Assembly (NCBI GenBank): GCA_020073365.1
Contig: JAIQFL010000036.1
Location: forward strand, 1 to 48,772
Length of the DNA stretch: 48,772 nucleotides
Origin: Terriglobia bacterium
GTDB taxonomy: Bacteria; Acidobacteriota; Terriglobia; Bryobacterales; Bryobacteraceae
Direction: 5' to 3'
Numbering within the stretch: position 1 is the first letter of the stretch; each line of letters begins with the position of its first letter. The translations under genes were made by a program, and so were the position numbers. Positions 10,603 to 19,692 of the stretch are shown here, one piece after another. The notes beneath the pieces are model-generated. The model was not told where the DNA came from. It saw nothing but the letters and a program-made list of their open reading frames with translations, and made no database searches.

Positions 10603-11148
10603 TTGGGCGCAGACGTAACCGAACTCGCATCGAAGATCCGCTTGCTGGTGATGGACGTCGATGGCGTCCTCACCGATGGCAAGCTCTACAACGTGCCTGC
10701 GCCCGACGGCCAGATGGCCGAGACCAAGGGTTTCGATTCACAGGACGGCATCGCGCTGCAATGGATGGCGAGCCTGGGATTCCCCACCGGGCTCATCAGC
10801 GGGCGGGTATCGCCGGCCACGGACGAGCGCGCCCGGCAATGCAAGTTCAAGTATGTGTACCAGGGGCACACGGAGAAGATTCCCATCATCGAAGAGATTC
10901 TCGCGGACGCCCGGATCGACTCCAGCCAAGTGGCTTACATCGGGGACGATTTCACGGACGTGGTGGTGATGCGGCGCGTAGGCCTCGCCATCGCCACGGC
11001 TAATGGCAGGCCCGAGGTGAAAGAGATTGCCCACTACGTGACCGAAGCGCCCGGCGGCCAGGGGGCCGTGCGGGAGGTTATCGAGCTCCTGCTGCGGGCG
11101 CAAGGGAAGTGGTCCGATATTTTACGGCGCTACGAAATCTGTCTTTGA
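10603..11148 (+). CDS. kdsC: KdsC-type HAD phosphatase
   Basis: The 181-residue protein matches the small, capless C1 HAD phosphatases of the KdsC/YrbI family, which hydrolyse 3-deoxy-D-manno-octulosonate 8-phosphate in LPS synthesis and act as tetramers. Visible motifs are VMDVDGVLTDG (Asp18, Asp20), the motif II region in TGLISGR, the lysine-containing QGHTEKIPIIEEIL and the motif IV YIGDDFTD. The likely start is a TTG at 10603, preceded by the strong GAGGGAGAA ribosome binding site; there is no in-frame ATG at the family start. It is followed 3 bp later by a 2-keto-3-deoxygluconate kinase-like gene. In this context it might instead act on another 2-keto-3-deoxy sugar-acid phosphate. Confidence 0.88.
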   Translation: MGADVTELASKIRLLVMDVDGVLTDGKLYNVPAPDGQMAETKGFDSQDGIALQWMASLGFPTGLISGRVSPATDERARQCKFKYVYQGHTEKIPIIEEILADARIDSSQVAYIGDDFTDVVVMRRVGLAIATANGRPEVKEIAHYVTEAPGGQGAVREVIELLLRAQGKWSDILRRYEICL

Positions 11149-11151
11149 GTT

Positions 11152-12246
11152 ATGGAAAACCAAACCAAACATGGTCTGAAGATTCCGCCGGAGGGCGCGC
11201 TGGACTTCGTTTCGCTGGGCGCCCTGGTCCACCGCCTGGATCCCGGGATCATCCCGTTCCGCAAGGCGACCCGGTGCCAGATCCACGTGAGCGGCGGCGA
11301 GTTCAACTGCGCGGCCAACCTGTCGGACTGCTTCGGCCTCCAGACCGGCATCGTGTCCGCGATGGTCGATTACCCCATCGGGGATCTGATCGCGGAGCGC
11401 GTACGGGCGATGGGCGTCAAGCCGTTCTATAAGCATTTCAAACACGACGGGGTCACGGGCCCCAACATGGCGACGGTATACAGCGACCGCGGCCACGGCG
11501 TCCGCGGGCCGGTGGTGTTCTACAACCGTTCCAACGAGGCGGCGGCCCGGCTCAAGCCTGGGGATTTCGACTGGAACGCGATCTTTGCGGGCGGCGTGCG
11601 GTGGTTCCACAGCGGCGGGATCTTCGCGGCTCTCTCCGCGACCACAGCGGAGGTGATCGTTGAAGCCATCGAGGCGGCCAAGGCTGCCGGCGCGGTGGTG
11701 TCCTTCGATCTGAACTATCGGGCCAAGCTTTGGAACATCTCGGGCGGCGAGGAGCGCGCCGTGGCGGTGCTGGATCGGATCGTGAGGAACGTGGACGTTC
11801 TGGTGGGCAACGAGGAGGATCTGCAGAAGGGGTTGGGAATGCCGGGGCCGGAGGTCGCGGCGAAGTCCAAGCTGGACCCGGGCGCGTTTTTCGGGATGAT
11901 CGGCCGAGTGGTGGAGAAGCATCCGCAGATCAAGATCATTGCTACAACGCTGCGCGAGGTGACCTCGACGAACCGGCACGGGTGGAGCGCGGTGGCCTGG
12001 ATCAACGGGCAAACGTACGCCGCTCCGACTGCCGATCTGGAGGTTCACGACCGCGTGGGCGGCGGCGATGGCTTCGCCTCAGGGTTTTTCTATGGGCTGC
12101 TCGCAAATGAGTCGCCGGCCGAATCGGTCAAGCTGGGATGGGCTCACGGCGCGCTGTTGACGACGTTTCCAGGAGACACCACCATGGCCACCGTCGATCA
12201 GGTGCGCGCCTTTGCCAAGGGCGGCTCGGCGCGGATCCAGAGATGA
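11152..12246 (+). CDS. kdgK: PfkB-family sugar kinase, probable 2-keto-3-deoxygluconate kinase
   Basis: This 364-residue ribokinase-like protein begins FVSLGALVHRLDP, a typical first strand, followed by the first signature VSGGEFNCAANLSDCFG. The C-terminal signature VHDRVGGGDGFASGFFYG contains the catalytic Asp and anion-hole glycines of PfkB kinases. It is somewhat long for the family because of an insert near residues 215-260. Members with this pattern phosphorylate 2-keto-3-deoxygluconate to KDPG, feeding the Entner-Doudoroff aldolase. It starts 3 bp after kdsC and shares the operon with gnd, so sugar-acid metabolism is a good fit. The substrate is inferred; 5-dehydro-2-deoxygluconokinase or fructokinase activity cannot be excluded. 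Confidence 0.88.
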   Translation: MENQTKHGLKIPPEGALDFVSLGALVHRLDPGIIPFRKATRCQIHVSGGEFNCAANLSDCFGLQTGIVSAMVDYPIGDLIAERVRAMGVKPFYKHFKHDGVTGPNMATVYSDRGHGVRGPVVFYNRSNEAAARLKPGDFDWNAIFAGGVRWFHSGGIFAALSATTAEVIVEAIEAAKAAGAVVSFDLNYRAKLWNISGGEERAVAVLDRIVRNVDVLVGNEEDLQKGLGMPGPEVAAKSKLDPGAFFGMIGRVVEKHPQIKIIATTLREVTSTNRHGWSAVAWINGQTYAAPTADLEVHDRVGGGDGFASGFFYGLLANESPAESVKLGWAHGALLTTFPGDTTMATVDQVRAFAKGGSARIQR

Positions 12247-12292
12247 CCTGGTGGGGGCGATGGACCCCGTGGCGCAGAACTCTCAGTCTGCC

Positions 12293-12314
12293 GCGCCGGC
12301 ACTCGTGCCGGCGC
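12293..12314. terminator. Strong hairpin between convergent kdgK and murJ
   Basis: A 10-bp perfect inverted repeat, GCGCCGGCAC and GTGCCGGCGC, is separated by 2 bases, so the effective loop is 4-6 bases. It lies in the 151-bp spacer between two convergent genes and could end both transcripts. There is no T-run, so intrinsic termination is unproven. Confidence 0.5.
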
Positions 12315-12397
12315 ATGGTCGGCTCGCGAAGACGAATGTGGAGACGGGGTCTCGACCCGGCAGGCAAAAGTGGTTGCCCCACGGAGTGGCCAGAGTC

Positions 12398-13984
12398 TTA
12401 ATGTCGCAGTCGGGCAAGTCTCTTCACCGCGCCGGCGCATTCTTCCACGTCGAACAGCCAGGTGATTCCGAGATAAACCAGGCCGTAGGGCGCCAGGATT
12501 GCAGTCCCCTCGAAAATCGGATCGTGCTCGCCGATGAAGAGTTTGATACCCCAGCCAACTGCCGCCGCAACCGCGGCCGAAGTCCACAGCTTGCCGACGA
12601 GCGAAGCCGGCAGACCTGTCTGGCCGATCCGTCGATTCAGGGTACGGCGGAGCAGCGTGAACTCCACCCAGCCGGCGACGCCCGCCGAAGCCGTCAGACC
12701 AGCAACGCCCCATCGCGGATTGATGCCGATCCACAGCGGCAGTGGAATCGCGCACACGTAGCCCAGTCCCGTGGTCAGCGCCACCCGGATCACGGCGAAT
12801 CGCAGGGGCGTGCGTGTGTCGCGGAGAGCGTAGTAAGTGGAGGAGTAGAGGCGGCCCAGCGTGGAGGCGAGCAGGCCCACGGCCGAGCCGGCCACGATTC
12901 CCCAGACGTAAGTTGCATCCCTCGCCTCGAACTTGCCGGATAGAAACAGCGCCGCCGCAATCACGTCGCCCAGTGCGAGGAATGCCATCGCGGAGGGCAC
13001 AATGAAGAACGCGATCTGCCGCAATCCCGCGTTCAGCCTCTGCCGCAAATAAGCGGCCACCTGTGCCTCGTCGCCCAAGGCGCTCGACATGGCGGGCAGC
13101 TCCGCGGCCGAGACTGCCATCCCAAACAGGCTCACCGGCAGCGTGTATAGTGTCTGCGCGTTGGCCAGGCCCGTGACCGCGCCGGTGGGCAGCGGGCTGG
13201 CCAGCATCCCATCCACGAAGGCGCTGATCTGCACGACGCCGCGGCTGATGAACACCGGTACGAAGTTGCGGATGATTTCCCGCACGTCCGGCAATTGCGT
13301 TTCGAGCCGCACCCGCAGGCGGCGGACCAGCCCAAGCACCACCGACAACTGCACGCCGAATTGCAGGGCGCTGCCGGCAACCGATCCCCATGCCAGCGTC
13401 AGCGCCAGCGAGGATTCGTCCACACGCGAGCCGAAACCCAGCAGCGTTGCGATCATCGCGATGTTCCACGCCACCGGCGCCGTGTATGAGAGGAAGAACT
13501 TGCGATGGCTGTTCAGAATGCCGAGGCACCATGCCGAGAGCACCAGCAGCCCCGCGCCCGGAAACAGTATCCGCACGATCCGGATCGTCAAATCGCGCTT
13601 GGCCCCGTGAAAGCCCCACGCGATCACATCGACGAACCAAGGCGTGGCAAGCACACCCAGCAGTACGATCACGGCCGTGACCAGCGCCAGGATGGCCGCC
13701 ACGGCCCCGGCTACACGCCCCGCTTCCTCCTCGTCGCCTTCGGCCAGCAGGCGGGCGTAGACCGGAATGAACGATGCCGAGAGAACCCCCTCGCCGAACA
13801 GCGTCTGCAGGAAATTGGGGATTCGGAAAGCCTGGTTAAAGGCGTCCGCCGCGTCGGAGCGCAGCCCGAAATAGTGTGCGAAGACATGTTGCCGCACCAG
13901 CCCCACGATGCGGCTGAGCAGTATGCCCAACCCTACCAGGAATGCGTTCCGCCCGGTGCTCTCGCGTTGCTCGGCCTTCGGCAC
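12398..13984 (-). CDS. murJ: Lipid II flippase MurJ
   Basis: The 528-residue polytopic membrane protein belongs to the MurJ/MviN group of the MOP exporter superfamily, which flips lipid II across the inner membrane. It begins NAFLVGLGILLSRIVGLVRQ, contains the characteristic DAADAFNQAFRIPNFLQTLFGEGVLSASFIPVYARLL segment and shows about 14 hydrophobic helices with the LYSSTYYALRDTRTPLRFAV motif of the family. The reading frame is open further upstream, inside the preceding gene. The GTG at 13984 is the likely start because it places the family N-terminus 14 residues later and overlaps the upstream TAG stop by one base, which indicates translational coupling. Confidence 0.95.
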   Translation of the reverse strand: MPKAEQRESTGRNAFLVGLGILLSRIVGLVRQHVFAHYFGLRSDAADAFNQAFRIPNFLQTLFGEGVLSASFIPVYARLLAEGDEEEAGRVAGAVAAILALVTAVIVLLGVLATPWFVDVIAWGFHGAKRDLTIRIVRILFPGAGLLVLSAWCLGILNSHRKFFLSYTAPVAWNIAMIATLLGFGSRVDESSLALTLAWGSVAGSALQFGVQLSVVLGLVRRLRVRLETQLPDVREIIRNFVPVFISRGVVQISAFVDGMLASPLPTGAVTGLANAQTLYTLPVSLFGMAVSAAELPAMSSALGDEAQVAAYLRQRLNAGLRQIAFFIVPSAMAFLALGDVIAAALFLSGKFEARDATYVWGIVAGSAVGLLASTLGRLYSSTYYALRDTRTPLRFAVIRVALTTGLGYVCAIPLPLWIGINPRWGVAGLTASAGVAGWVEFTLLRRTLNRRIGQTGLPASLVGKLWTSAAVAAAVGWGIKLFIGEHDPIFEGTAILAPYGLVYLGITWLFDVEECAGAVKRLARLRH

Positions 13985-15048
13985 TAAGCCAGCTTCTCCA
14001 GCACCGCGTCGGTCACTTCCTCCGTACTGCTCCGGCCGCCCAGATCGGGCGTGCGCACATGGCCATCCGCCAGCACCGCCGCCACGGCCGCATCCACCTC
14101 CCGCGCCGCTTCGTCCATCTGCAAGTGGTCCAGCATCATGGCCGCGCTCAAGATGGTAGCCAGCGGATTGACCACGCCTTTTCCGGCAATGTCGGGCGCC
14201 GATCCGTGGACCGGCTCGAACATCGAGGGGAACCGCCGCAGCGGATCGAGATTGGCGCTGGCCGCCAGCCCCATGCTCCCGATGACGATGGCGGAGATGT
14301 CGCTGAGAATGTCGCCGAAGAGGTTGGACCCCACCACCACATCGAAGCTCTCCGGCCGCCGGATGAAGTTCATGGCCGCGGCGTCTACCAGCAGGGATTC
14401 CGTTTCGACGTTGGGGTATTGCGCCGCCACGTCTTGAAACGTGCGGTCCCATAGTGCCATGCTGTATCCCTGCGCGTTGGATTTGGTGATGGAGGAGACG
14501 CGCCGCTTCTTGTCGCGCTTCACCGCGAGGTCAAACGCGAAACGCACAATACGTTCGATGCCGCGCCGCGTGAAGACCGACGTCTGGATGGCGATCTCTT
14601 CCGGCTGAAGCTGGTACACGAATCCGCCTACCTGCGCGTATTCGCCTTCCGTGTTCTCGCGCACCACCACGAAATCGATGTCGCCGCCGCGGGGCTTGGC
14701 CAGCGGCGATTGTACGCCCGGGTAGAGATAGGCGGGGCGCACGTTGGCATACTGGTCGAAGGCGCGGCGGATGGGCAGCAGCAGACCGTTCAGCGTGGTG
14801 TGATCGGGAATGTCGGGATGCCCCACCGCACCGAGCAGGATCGCGTCGCAAGGCTGCAGCAGGTCGATCGCGCCGGCCGGCATCATGCGGCCCCAGCGGA
14901 AAAAATGCTCCGCGCCCCAGTCGAAATCCTGAAACGCAAAGGTTACTTTGTGTTTGAGGGCGGCCTTCTCCAGGACGCGCTTGCTCTGCGGGATGACTTC
15001 GGTTCCAACGCCATCGCCGGCGATCACTGCGATTGTGAAGGTTCTCAT
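13984..15048 (-). CDS. Tartrate/D-malate dehydrogenase family protein
   Basis: The 354-residue protein belongs to the beta-decarboxylating dehydrogenases that include LeuB, isocitrate dehydrogenase, tartrate dehydrogenase and D-malate dehydrogenase. It opens with IAVIAGDGVGTEVIPQS, carries ILLGAVGHPDIPDHTTLNGLLLPIRRAFDQYANVRP, then the VVVRENTEGEYA active-site motif, the TKSNAQGYSMALWDRTF metal-site region and FEPVHGSAPDIAGKGVVNPLATI. The PDIPDH and FDQY-N-RP patterns fit the tartrate/D-malate branch better than LeuB. The ATG at 15048 places the GDGVG motif at about residue 12. It is translationally coupled to murJ, an unexpected functional pairing. NAD-dependent oxidation of D-malate, tartrate or a related 2-hydroxyacid is inferred. 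Confidence 0.88.
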   Translation of the reverse strand: MRTFTIAVIAGDGVGTEVIPQSKRVLEKAALKHKVTFAFQDFDWGAEHFFRWGRMMPAGAIDLLQPCDAILLGAVGHPDIPDHTTLNGLLLPIRRAFDQYANVRPAYLYPGVQSPLAKPRGGDIDFVVVRENTEGEYAQVGGFVYQLQPEEIAIQTSVFTRRGIERIVRFAFDLAVKRDKKRRVSSITKSNAQGYSMALWDRTFQDVAAQYPNVETESLLVDAAAMNFIRRPESFDVVVGSNLFGDILSDISAIVIGSMGLAASANLDPLRRFPSMFEPVHGSAPDIAGKGVVNPLATILSAAMMLDHLQMDEAAREVDAAVAAVLADGHVRTPDLGGRSSTEEVTDAVLEKLA

Positions 15049-15307
15049 CGGCTCGAATTCGATTCTACCGCCGCGCGCCGGTACAAGTCCTTCATGTGAG
15101 GATGGGGCGTTAGGCGCGGCGCTTACCAGGAGCAGGCTCTGGGCAGGCCGTGAGACAACGCTCTGGCTGAAGGACTTCTCTGAGAAGCGAGTTCCGGCCG
15201 TATGTGCAGGCAAACAACGACTCAACAGGCCCCGGCGGGGTCGTGCCGCGATCCCGTCCGCTATTGTCGGATATTGCTGGTCATAGGAGTTCCAGATACG
15301 AAAAGCG

Positions 15308-15367
15308 TTGAATTCTCCCTCATTTAGTGGTAAACAGTATTAATACCTGAAATATCAGGCGAAAGGG
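15308..15367 (+). promoter_or_regulatory. Possible promoter and two palindromes before the receptor gene
   Basis: TTGAAT (15308-15313) lies 17 bases ahead of TAAACA (15331-15336), a weak sigma-70-like pair. Two adjacent palindromes follow: GTATTAATAC (15337-15346) and CCTGA-AATA-TCAGG (15346-15359). Then comes an AAGGG ribosome binding site at about 15363, ahead of the ATG at 15374. The palindromes could be an operator. The stretch is strikingly AT-rich compared with its surroundings. Confidence 0.4.
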
Positions 15368-15373
15368 TCACCG

Positions 15374-18300
15374 ATGAAGAATCTGTTCCTTGCCGTCTCG
15401 CTCCTTCTGCTGTTGATCCCAGGACTGTTCGGGCAAACGTCTTCCCTTAGCGGAACCGTCACCGACCCGACCGGCGCCGTCATTCCCAACGCATCTATCA
15501 CCATTGTGAACGCCCAGACCGGGCTGCAACGCCAGGCGACGTCCGACCTGCAGGGGCGGTATAACATGGAGCAGTTGCCGCCCGGAACCTACACCCTCAC
15601 GGCGAAGTCATCCGGCTTTGTAGATACCGTGATACACGGCGTCGAGCTCCAGGTAAACCTGCCCGCCAGCCTTGCGGTCGTGTTCGAGAAACTCGGCGCC
15701 ACCATCACGGCGGTGACGGTCGAGGCCAACGTCACACAGGTCAACACGCAGGACGCTTCGCTCGGCAACGTCATCGGCTCGCAGGCCATCGTGGAGCTGC
15801 CGTTCTTTGCGCGCAACGTCACTACCCTGCTGCTGTTCCAGCCGGGCGTCACGAGCTTCGGTGTCACCGACGACCGCAACGGCGCGGTCAATGGCGGCAG
15901 GTCGGACCAGGGCAACATCTCGCTCGATGGCGCCGACGTGAACAACGAATCCAACCGCTCGGCGCTCACCAGCGTCCTGCGCGTCACGCTTGATTCGGTA
16001 GAGGAGTTCCGCACCACTACCACCAACGCGGACGCGAGCAAAGGCCGCGGTTCTGGAGCCGAGGTCGCCTTGGTTACCAAACGCGGCACCAACGAGGTCC
16101 ACGGATCGCTCTACGAATACCGGCGCGGCACGGAGACCGCCGCCAACGACTTCTTCAGCAACCGCTCGGGCGTGCCCCGCGCCGCGCTCCTGATCAACAT
16201 CTTCGGCGGCTCCGCGGGCGGACCCATGAAGAAGAACAAGGCGTTCTTCTTCATCAATTACGAGGGGCGGCGTGACGCCAGCGCCACCATCGTGAACCGC
16301 ACCGTCCCCACCGAGGCGATGAAGCAGGGCATCATCCAGTACCGCGATACCACGGGCGCCGTTCAGCAGGTTGGCCCGACGCAAATCAAGGCCATCGATC
16401 CCTTGGGAATCGGTATTAACCCGGCCGCGTTCAAGATTTTCCAGTCCTTTCCGGCGGGGAACAACAACGCGCTCGGTGACAACTTAAACACCACCGGGCT
16501 CACGTTTAATGCCCCGCAGCACACCGATCAGAACACCTACATTGCCCGGCTCGATTACCAGGTGGACCAGGCAGGCAAACATGCGCTCTTCTGGCGCGGG
16601 AATCTGCAGAACGACAGCCAGAACGGCACGCCGCAATTCCCCGGGATGCCGCCGAATTCGGTGACGCTGGCCAATAACAAAGGCTTCGCCGCCGGCTGGA
16701 CCGGCGTCCTGAGCGCCACGAGGGTCAATACTCTCCGTTACGGCTTAACCCGTGCCGGCGGAGAGACGACCGGCGTTCTGAACAGCGTCTACACGACGTT
16801 CCGCGGGTACACGGACCGCTACGGAACCTCCACCGGGACAGCCCGCATCACTCCCGTGCATTCGATTTCCGACGATTTCTCGTGGAATCGCGGCTCGCAC
16901 GATTTCACCTTCGGGGGCGTGGTACGGCTGATCTCCAACCAATCCGTCAGCTATGGGAATTCTTACAGTTGGGCCACCACCAACTCCTCCGGCATCAGCG
17001 GAAGCGGCGCCGACATCACCCCCGCTTCGCTGAACATCCTCAGCGGCGACGTCACCAGCTATCAATACGCCATGGCCGCGCTGCTCGGCATCGTCAGCCA
17101 GGCCACAGGGAGGTACAACTACCTGGTAGACGGCACAGTCTTGCCGGTCGGCGCCCCTTCAAGGAGGAATTACGTGAATCACGACGGCGAAATGTTCGCC
17201 CAGGATTCCTGGAAGATCAAGCCCAATTTCACCGTCACGTATGGGCTGCGGTTGTCGCTGATGGCTCCGGTCCACGAGGCCAACGGGCAGCAGATCTCCA
17301 CCGATGTCCCGATCGGCGACTGGTTCAACCAACGCGGTGCGCTGGCGACGCAAGGGTTGCCCACCTCGAATATGCCGCCGATCACCTACGTGCTCGCCAG
17401 CAGTTCCCAGGGCAGGCCGATGTATCCCTTCCACACGACCCCGGCGCCGCGCCTGGGGCTGGCCTACTCACCCAAGGCCGAGAGCGGCATCTCCCGCTTC
17501 CTGTTCGGCGGCAACGGCAAGAGCTCCATCCGCGCGGGCGTGGGCATGTACTATGACCAGATCGGCCAGCCTCTGGCGGCCAGTGCCGACTCCACCGCGT
17601 TCGGCCTCTCCACCAGCGTCCCAAATCCGCTCAACGTGTACGACTCCACGCAACTGCCGCGCTTCACGGACTTCTGGACCGTGCCGGCTTCGCTTATTCC
17701 ACCGGCACCCAAGGGCGGCTTCCCGGTTACCTATCCGAACCTGTTCACCATCACCAATTCGATTGACGACCACCTGAAGGCGCCCTACACGATCAACCTC
17801 GATCTGAGCCTCAGCCGGCAGTTCAGCCACGGCATTTTCGTGCAGGCGTCGTACGTGGGCCGCCTGTCCCGGCACTCGCTCATCCAGCGCGACCTCGCCA
17901 TGCCGGCCAATCTCCGGGACCCCAAGAGCGGCCAGACCTACTTCCAGGCGATGACCCAATTAGCGACCTTCACCGACCTTCAGGGCGGCGCCAAGAAGGC
18001 TTCGAACGGCATCGCCGATGTTTCTAGGGTGCCCGCCATTCCTTTCTTTGAGAACTTGTGGGCCACCGCCGCCGGCAACGGCTTCACGGCCACACAGGCG
18101 GTGGCCAAGGAATACCTCGAGAGGAGCAACCCCGGCGACTTCACCAACGTACAGAGCGACATGGATAACGGCTCGAACTGCGGCAAGACCGGCTCCACGT
18201 TCAATGCCGCCGGCAAGCTCACCAAGCTCGGCTGCGGCGTTCTGGGTCCCTATTCGATGTGGAGCCCGCAGTACTCCGCGCTTTCGGCCTGGAGCTCGCT

Positions 18301-19084
18301 GGGCTCGGGCGCCTATCATGCCATGCAATGGACGGTGCGCAAGCAGTTAAGCGAGGGGCTTACCTTCGACCTCAACTACACCTTCTCGAAGTCCATCGAC
18401 ATCGGGTCGCGCGCCGAAAGCTCCGGCACCTTCAGCACGGATTTCATGATTAATTCCTGGGACCCGAGCCAGCTCCGCGGGGTCTCGCGCTATGACGTGC
18501 GCCACAACGTGAACGCCTTCATGGTGTGGGAGGTTCCCATCGGCCGCAACAAGCGGTTCGGCAGCGGCATGAACCGGGTTCTGGATGTGTTCGTGGGCGG
18601 CTGGCAAATCAGCGGCACGTACCGCCAGTCTTCCGGCCTTCCGTTCAGCGTCAGCGACGGCTCCCGCTGGGCCACCAACTGGCAGCTCAGCTCATTCGCC
18701 ACGCCCAATGGCAATCCGGTTCCCGCCACCGTCAGCGCGCACAATGCACCCGGCATCAACGGGGTCGGTGGTCCCAACCTTTGGACCAACCCATCCGACG
18801 CCTTGGCCGGCTTTCAGGAGACCATGCCCGGCCAAACCGGAAGCCGCAACACGCTTCGCGGGGACGGCTTTTTCAACATCGATACCGGGCTCTATAAGAA
18901 CTTCACCATCCGGGAGGGCAAAGTACTGCAGTTCCGGTGGGAGAGCTACAACGTGAGCAACACGGTGCGCTTCGATCCGACGTCGGCCGGAAATAGCCTC
19001 ACATCGACAGGCAGTTTCGGCAAGCTGACCAGCCAGCTCGGATCGTCGCGCCAGATGCAGTTCGCCCTGCGCCTGCGCTTCTAA
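15374..19084 (+). CDS. TonB-dependent receptor-like outer-membrane protein (Oar-like)
   Basis: The 1236-residue product starts with a signal peptide (hydrophobic core LFLAVSLLLLLIPGLFG, cleavage near residue 21). An N-terminal carboxypeptidase-regulatory-like beta domain follows (about 24-105: LSGTVTDPTGAVIPNA, GRYNMEQLPPGTYTL), then a plug-like region with a VVELPFFARNVTTLL-type segment and NGGRSDQGNISLDGADVNN. The rest is a long beta barrel rich in alternating aromatic strands, ending in an outer-membrane-type C-terminus with terminal Phe (FALRLRF). This is the usual form of the abundant Oar-like receptors of Acidobacteriota, thought to import oligosaccharides or other polymers. There is no adjacent substrate-binding gene to name the ligand. 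Two palindromes upstream may regulate it, and a hairpin follows the stop. Confidence 0.93.
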   Translation: MKNLFLAVSLLLLLIPGLFGQTSSLSGTVTDPTGAVIPNASITIVNAQTGLQRQATSDLQGRYNMEQLPPGTYTLTAKSSGFVDTVIHGVELQVNLPASLAVVFEKLGATITAVTVEANVTQVNTQDASLGNVIGSQAIVELPFFARNVTTLLLFQPGVTSFGVTDDRNGAVNGGRSDQGNISLDGADVNNESNRSALTSVLRVTLDSVEEFRTTTTNADASKGRGSGAEVALVTKRGTNEVHGSLYEYRRGTETAANDFFSNRSGVPRAALLINIFGGSAGGPMKKNKAFFFINYEGRRDASATIVNRTVPTEAMKQGIIQYRDTTGAVQQVGPTQIKAIDPLGIGINPAAFKIFQSFPAGNNNALGDNLNTTGLTFNAPQHTDQNTYIARLDYQVDQAGKHALFWRGNLQNDSQNGTPQFPGMPPNSVTLANNKGFAAGWTGVLSATRVNTLRYGLTRAGGETTGVLNSVYTTFRGYTDRYGTSTGTARITPVHSISDDFSWNRGSHDFTFGGVVRLISNQSVSYGNSYSWATTNSSGISGSGADITPASLNILSGDVTSYQYAMAALLGIVSQATGRYNYLVDGTVLPVGAPSRRNYVNHDGEMFAQDSWKIKPNFTVTYGLRLSLMAPVHEANGQQISTDVPIGDWFNQRGALATQGLPTSNMPPITYVLASSSQGRPMYPFHTTPAPRLGLAYSPKAESGISRFLFGGNGKSSIRAGVGMYYDQIGQPLAASADSTAFGLSTSVPNPLNVYDSTQLPRFTDFWTVPASLIPPAPKGGFPVTYPNLFTITNSIDDHLKAPYTINLDLSLSRQFSHGIFVQASYVGRLSRHSLIQRDLAMPANLRDPKSGQTYFQAMTQLATFTDLQGGAKKASNGIADVSRVPAIPFFENLWATAAGNGFTATQAVAKEYLERSNPGDFTNVQSDMDNGSNCGKTGSTFNAAGKLTKLGCGVLGPYSMWSPQYSALSAWSSLGSGAYHAMQWTVRKQLSEGLTFDLNYTFSKSIDIGSRAESSGTFSTDFMINSWDPSQLRGVSRYDVRHNVNAFMVWEVPIGRNKRFGSGMNRVLDVFVGGWQISGTYRQSSGLPFSVSDGSRWATNWQLSSFATPNGNPVPATVSAHNAPGINGVGGPNLWTNPSDALAGFQETMPGQTGSRNTLRGDGFFNIDTGLYKNFTIREGKVLQFRWESYNVSNTVRFDPTSAGNSLTSTGSFGKLTSQLGSSRQMQFALRLRF

Positions 19085-19094
19085 GCACGCTTGG

Positions 19095-19121
19095 TGGGGC
19101 AGGGGCCGGAGCCCTGCCCCA
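19095..19121 (+). terminator. Hairpin after the receptor gene
   Basis: TGGGGCAGGG (19095-19104) pairs perfectly with CCCTGCCCCA (19112-19121) across a 7-base loop, 11 bp after the receptor stop. There is no T-run. The CTGCCCCA flank is shared with the hairpins near 30715 and 42651, so it may be a member of the intergenic hairpin family rather than a classical terminator. Confidence 0.6.
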
Positions 19122-19347
19122 TCACTTCGCCGGGCTCGCGAACCTTCGGAAGTAGCTGTCCGGATACCACCTGCGGTCGCGCCGGATCGTCGGCCACGCA
19201 TGTCCCATGTTTGAGCACACGACGCGTCAAGGGGTAAACGGCTCCTGTCTGATGGGCGTCTACGCGGCGCACTTTCCGCTCTCCGCATCGGCCGCCCGGT
19301 TTGGCGCTTGTACTTAGTTAGCCCGAATTTAGGGCTAGAATCGGAGG

Positions 19348-19606
19348 GTGGCCACCGTAGTCAACATGCATGCTGCCAAGAGCAGCCTCTACCGGCCTCG
19401 AAGAAGTGGTGGAGCAAATCCTGTATCGCTCACCCTGGGTAATCCTGCCGGTCCTTCCCCAACACCTGTCGGCCCTTGCCAGTCTACCGATCCTGCACAA
19501 GGATCCGTTCGTCCGTCTGCTCATCGCCCGGGCACGCCATGAAGGTATGGCGATCCTCACCGCCGACTCGCAAATCGGGAAGTACGACGTTCCTACCATC
19601 TGGTGA
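19348..19606 (+). pseudogene. Collapsed VapBC toxin-antitoxin remnant
   Basis: Two incomplete genes are joined. From a GTG at 19348 the frame reads ATVVNMHAAKSSLYR, the usual start of a Phd/YefM- or VapB-type antitoxin. After about 50 bases the sequence changes frame. From about 19395 it reads LEEVVEQILYRSP, then VILPVLPQHL, LPILHKDPFVRLLIARA and MAILTADSQIGKYDVPTIW. The last part is the C-terminal third of a VapC-type PIN toxin (HKDPFxRLLIAxA, TAD). The rest of the antitoxin and the toxin N-terminus, with its first catalytic Asp, are missing. I infer an internal deletion of several hundred bases that fused the two ends. The product cannot be a working PIN nuclease. Confidence 0.65.
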
Positions 19607-19692
19607 GCGAACTGGGCCCCAGGGCACTCCGACTTCCTCAAGTCCGCTTTGTGACCGGAACGGCTGATTTGTCTTGATGGTTACACTGGGAC

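Noticed and set aside
11122-12048. Minus-strand open frame opposite kdgK
   Set aside because: It is an antisense shadow of the PfkB kinase gene and has no family signature or ribosome binding site.
12293-12314. Part of the variable-stem hairpin family
   Set aside because: Its stem lacks the CCTGC/CTGTC edge and CCCAC flank of the others, so I list it only as a possible terminator.
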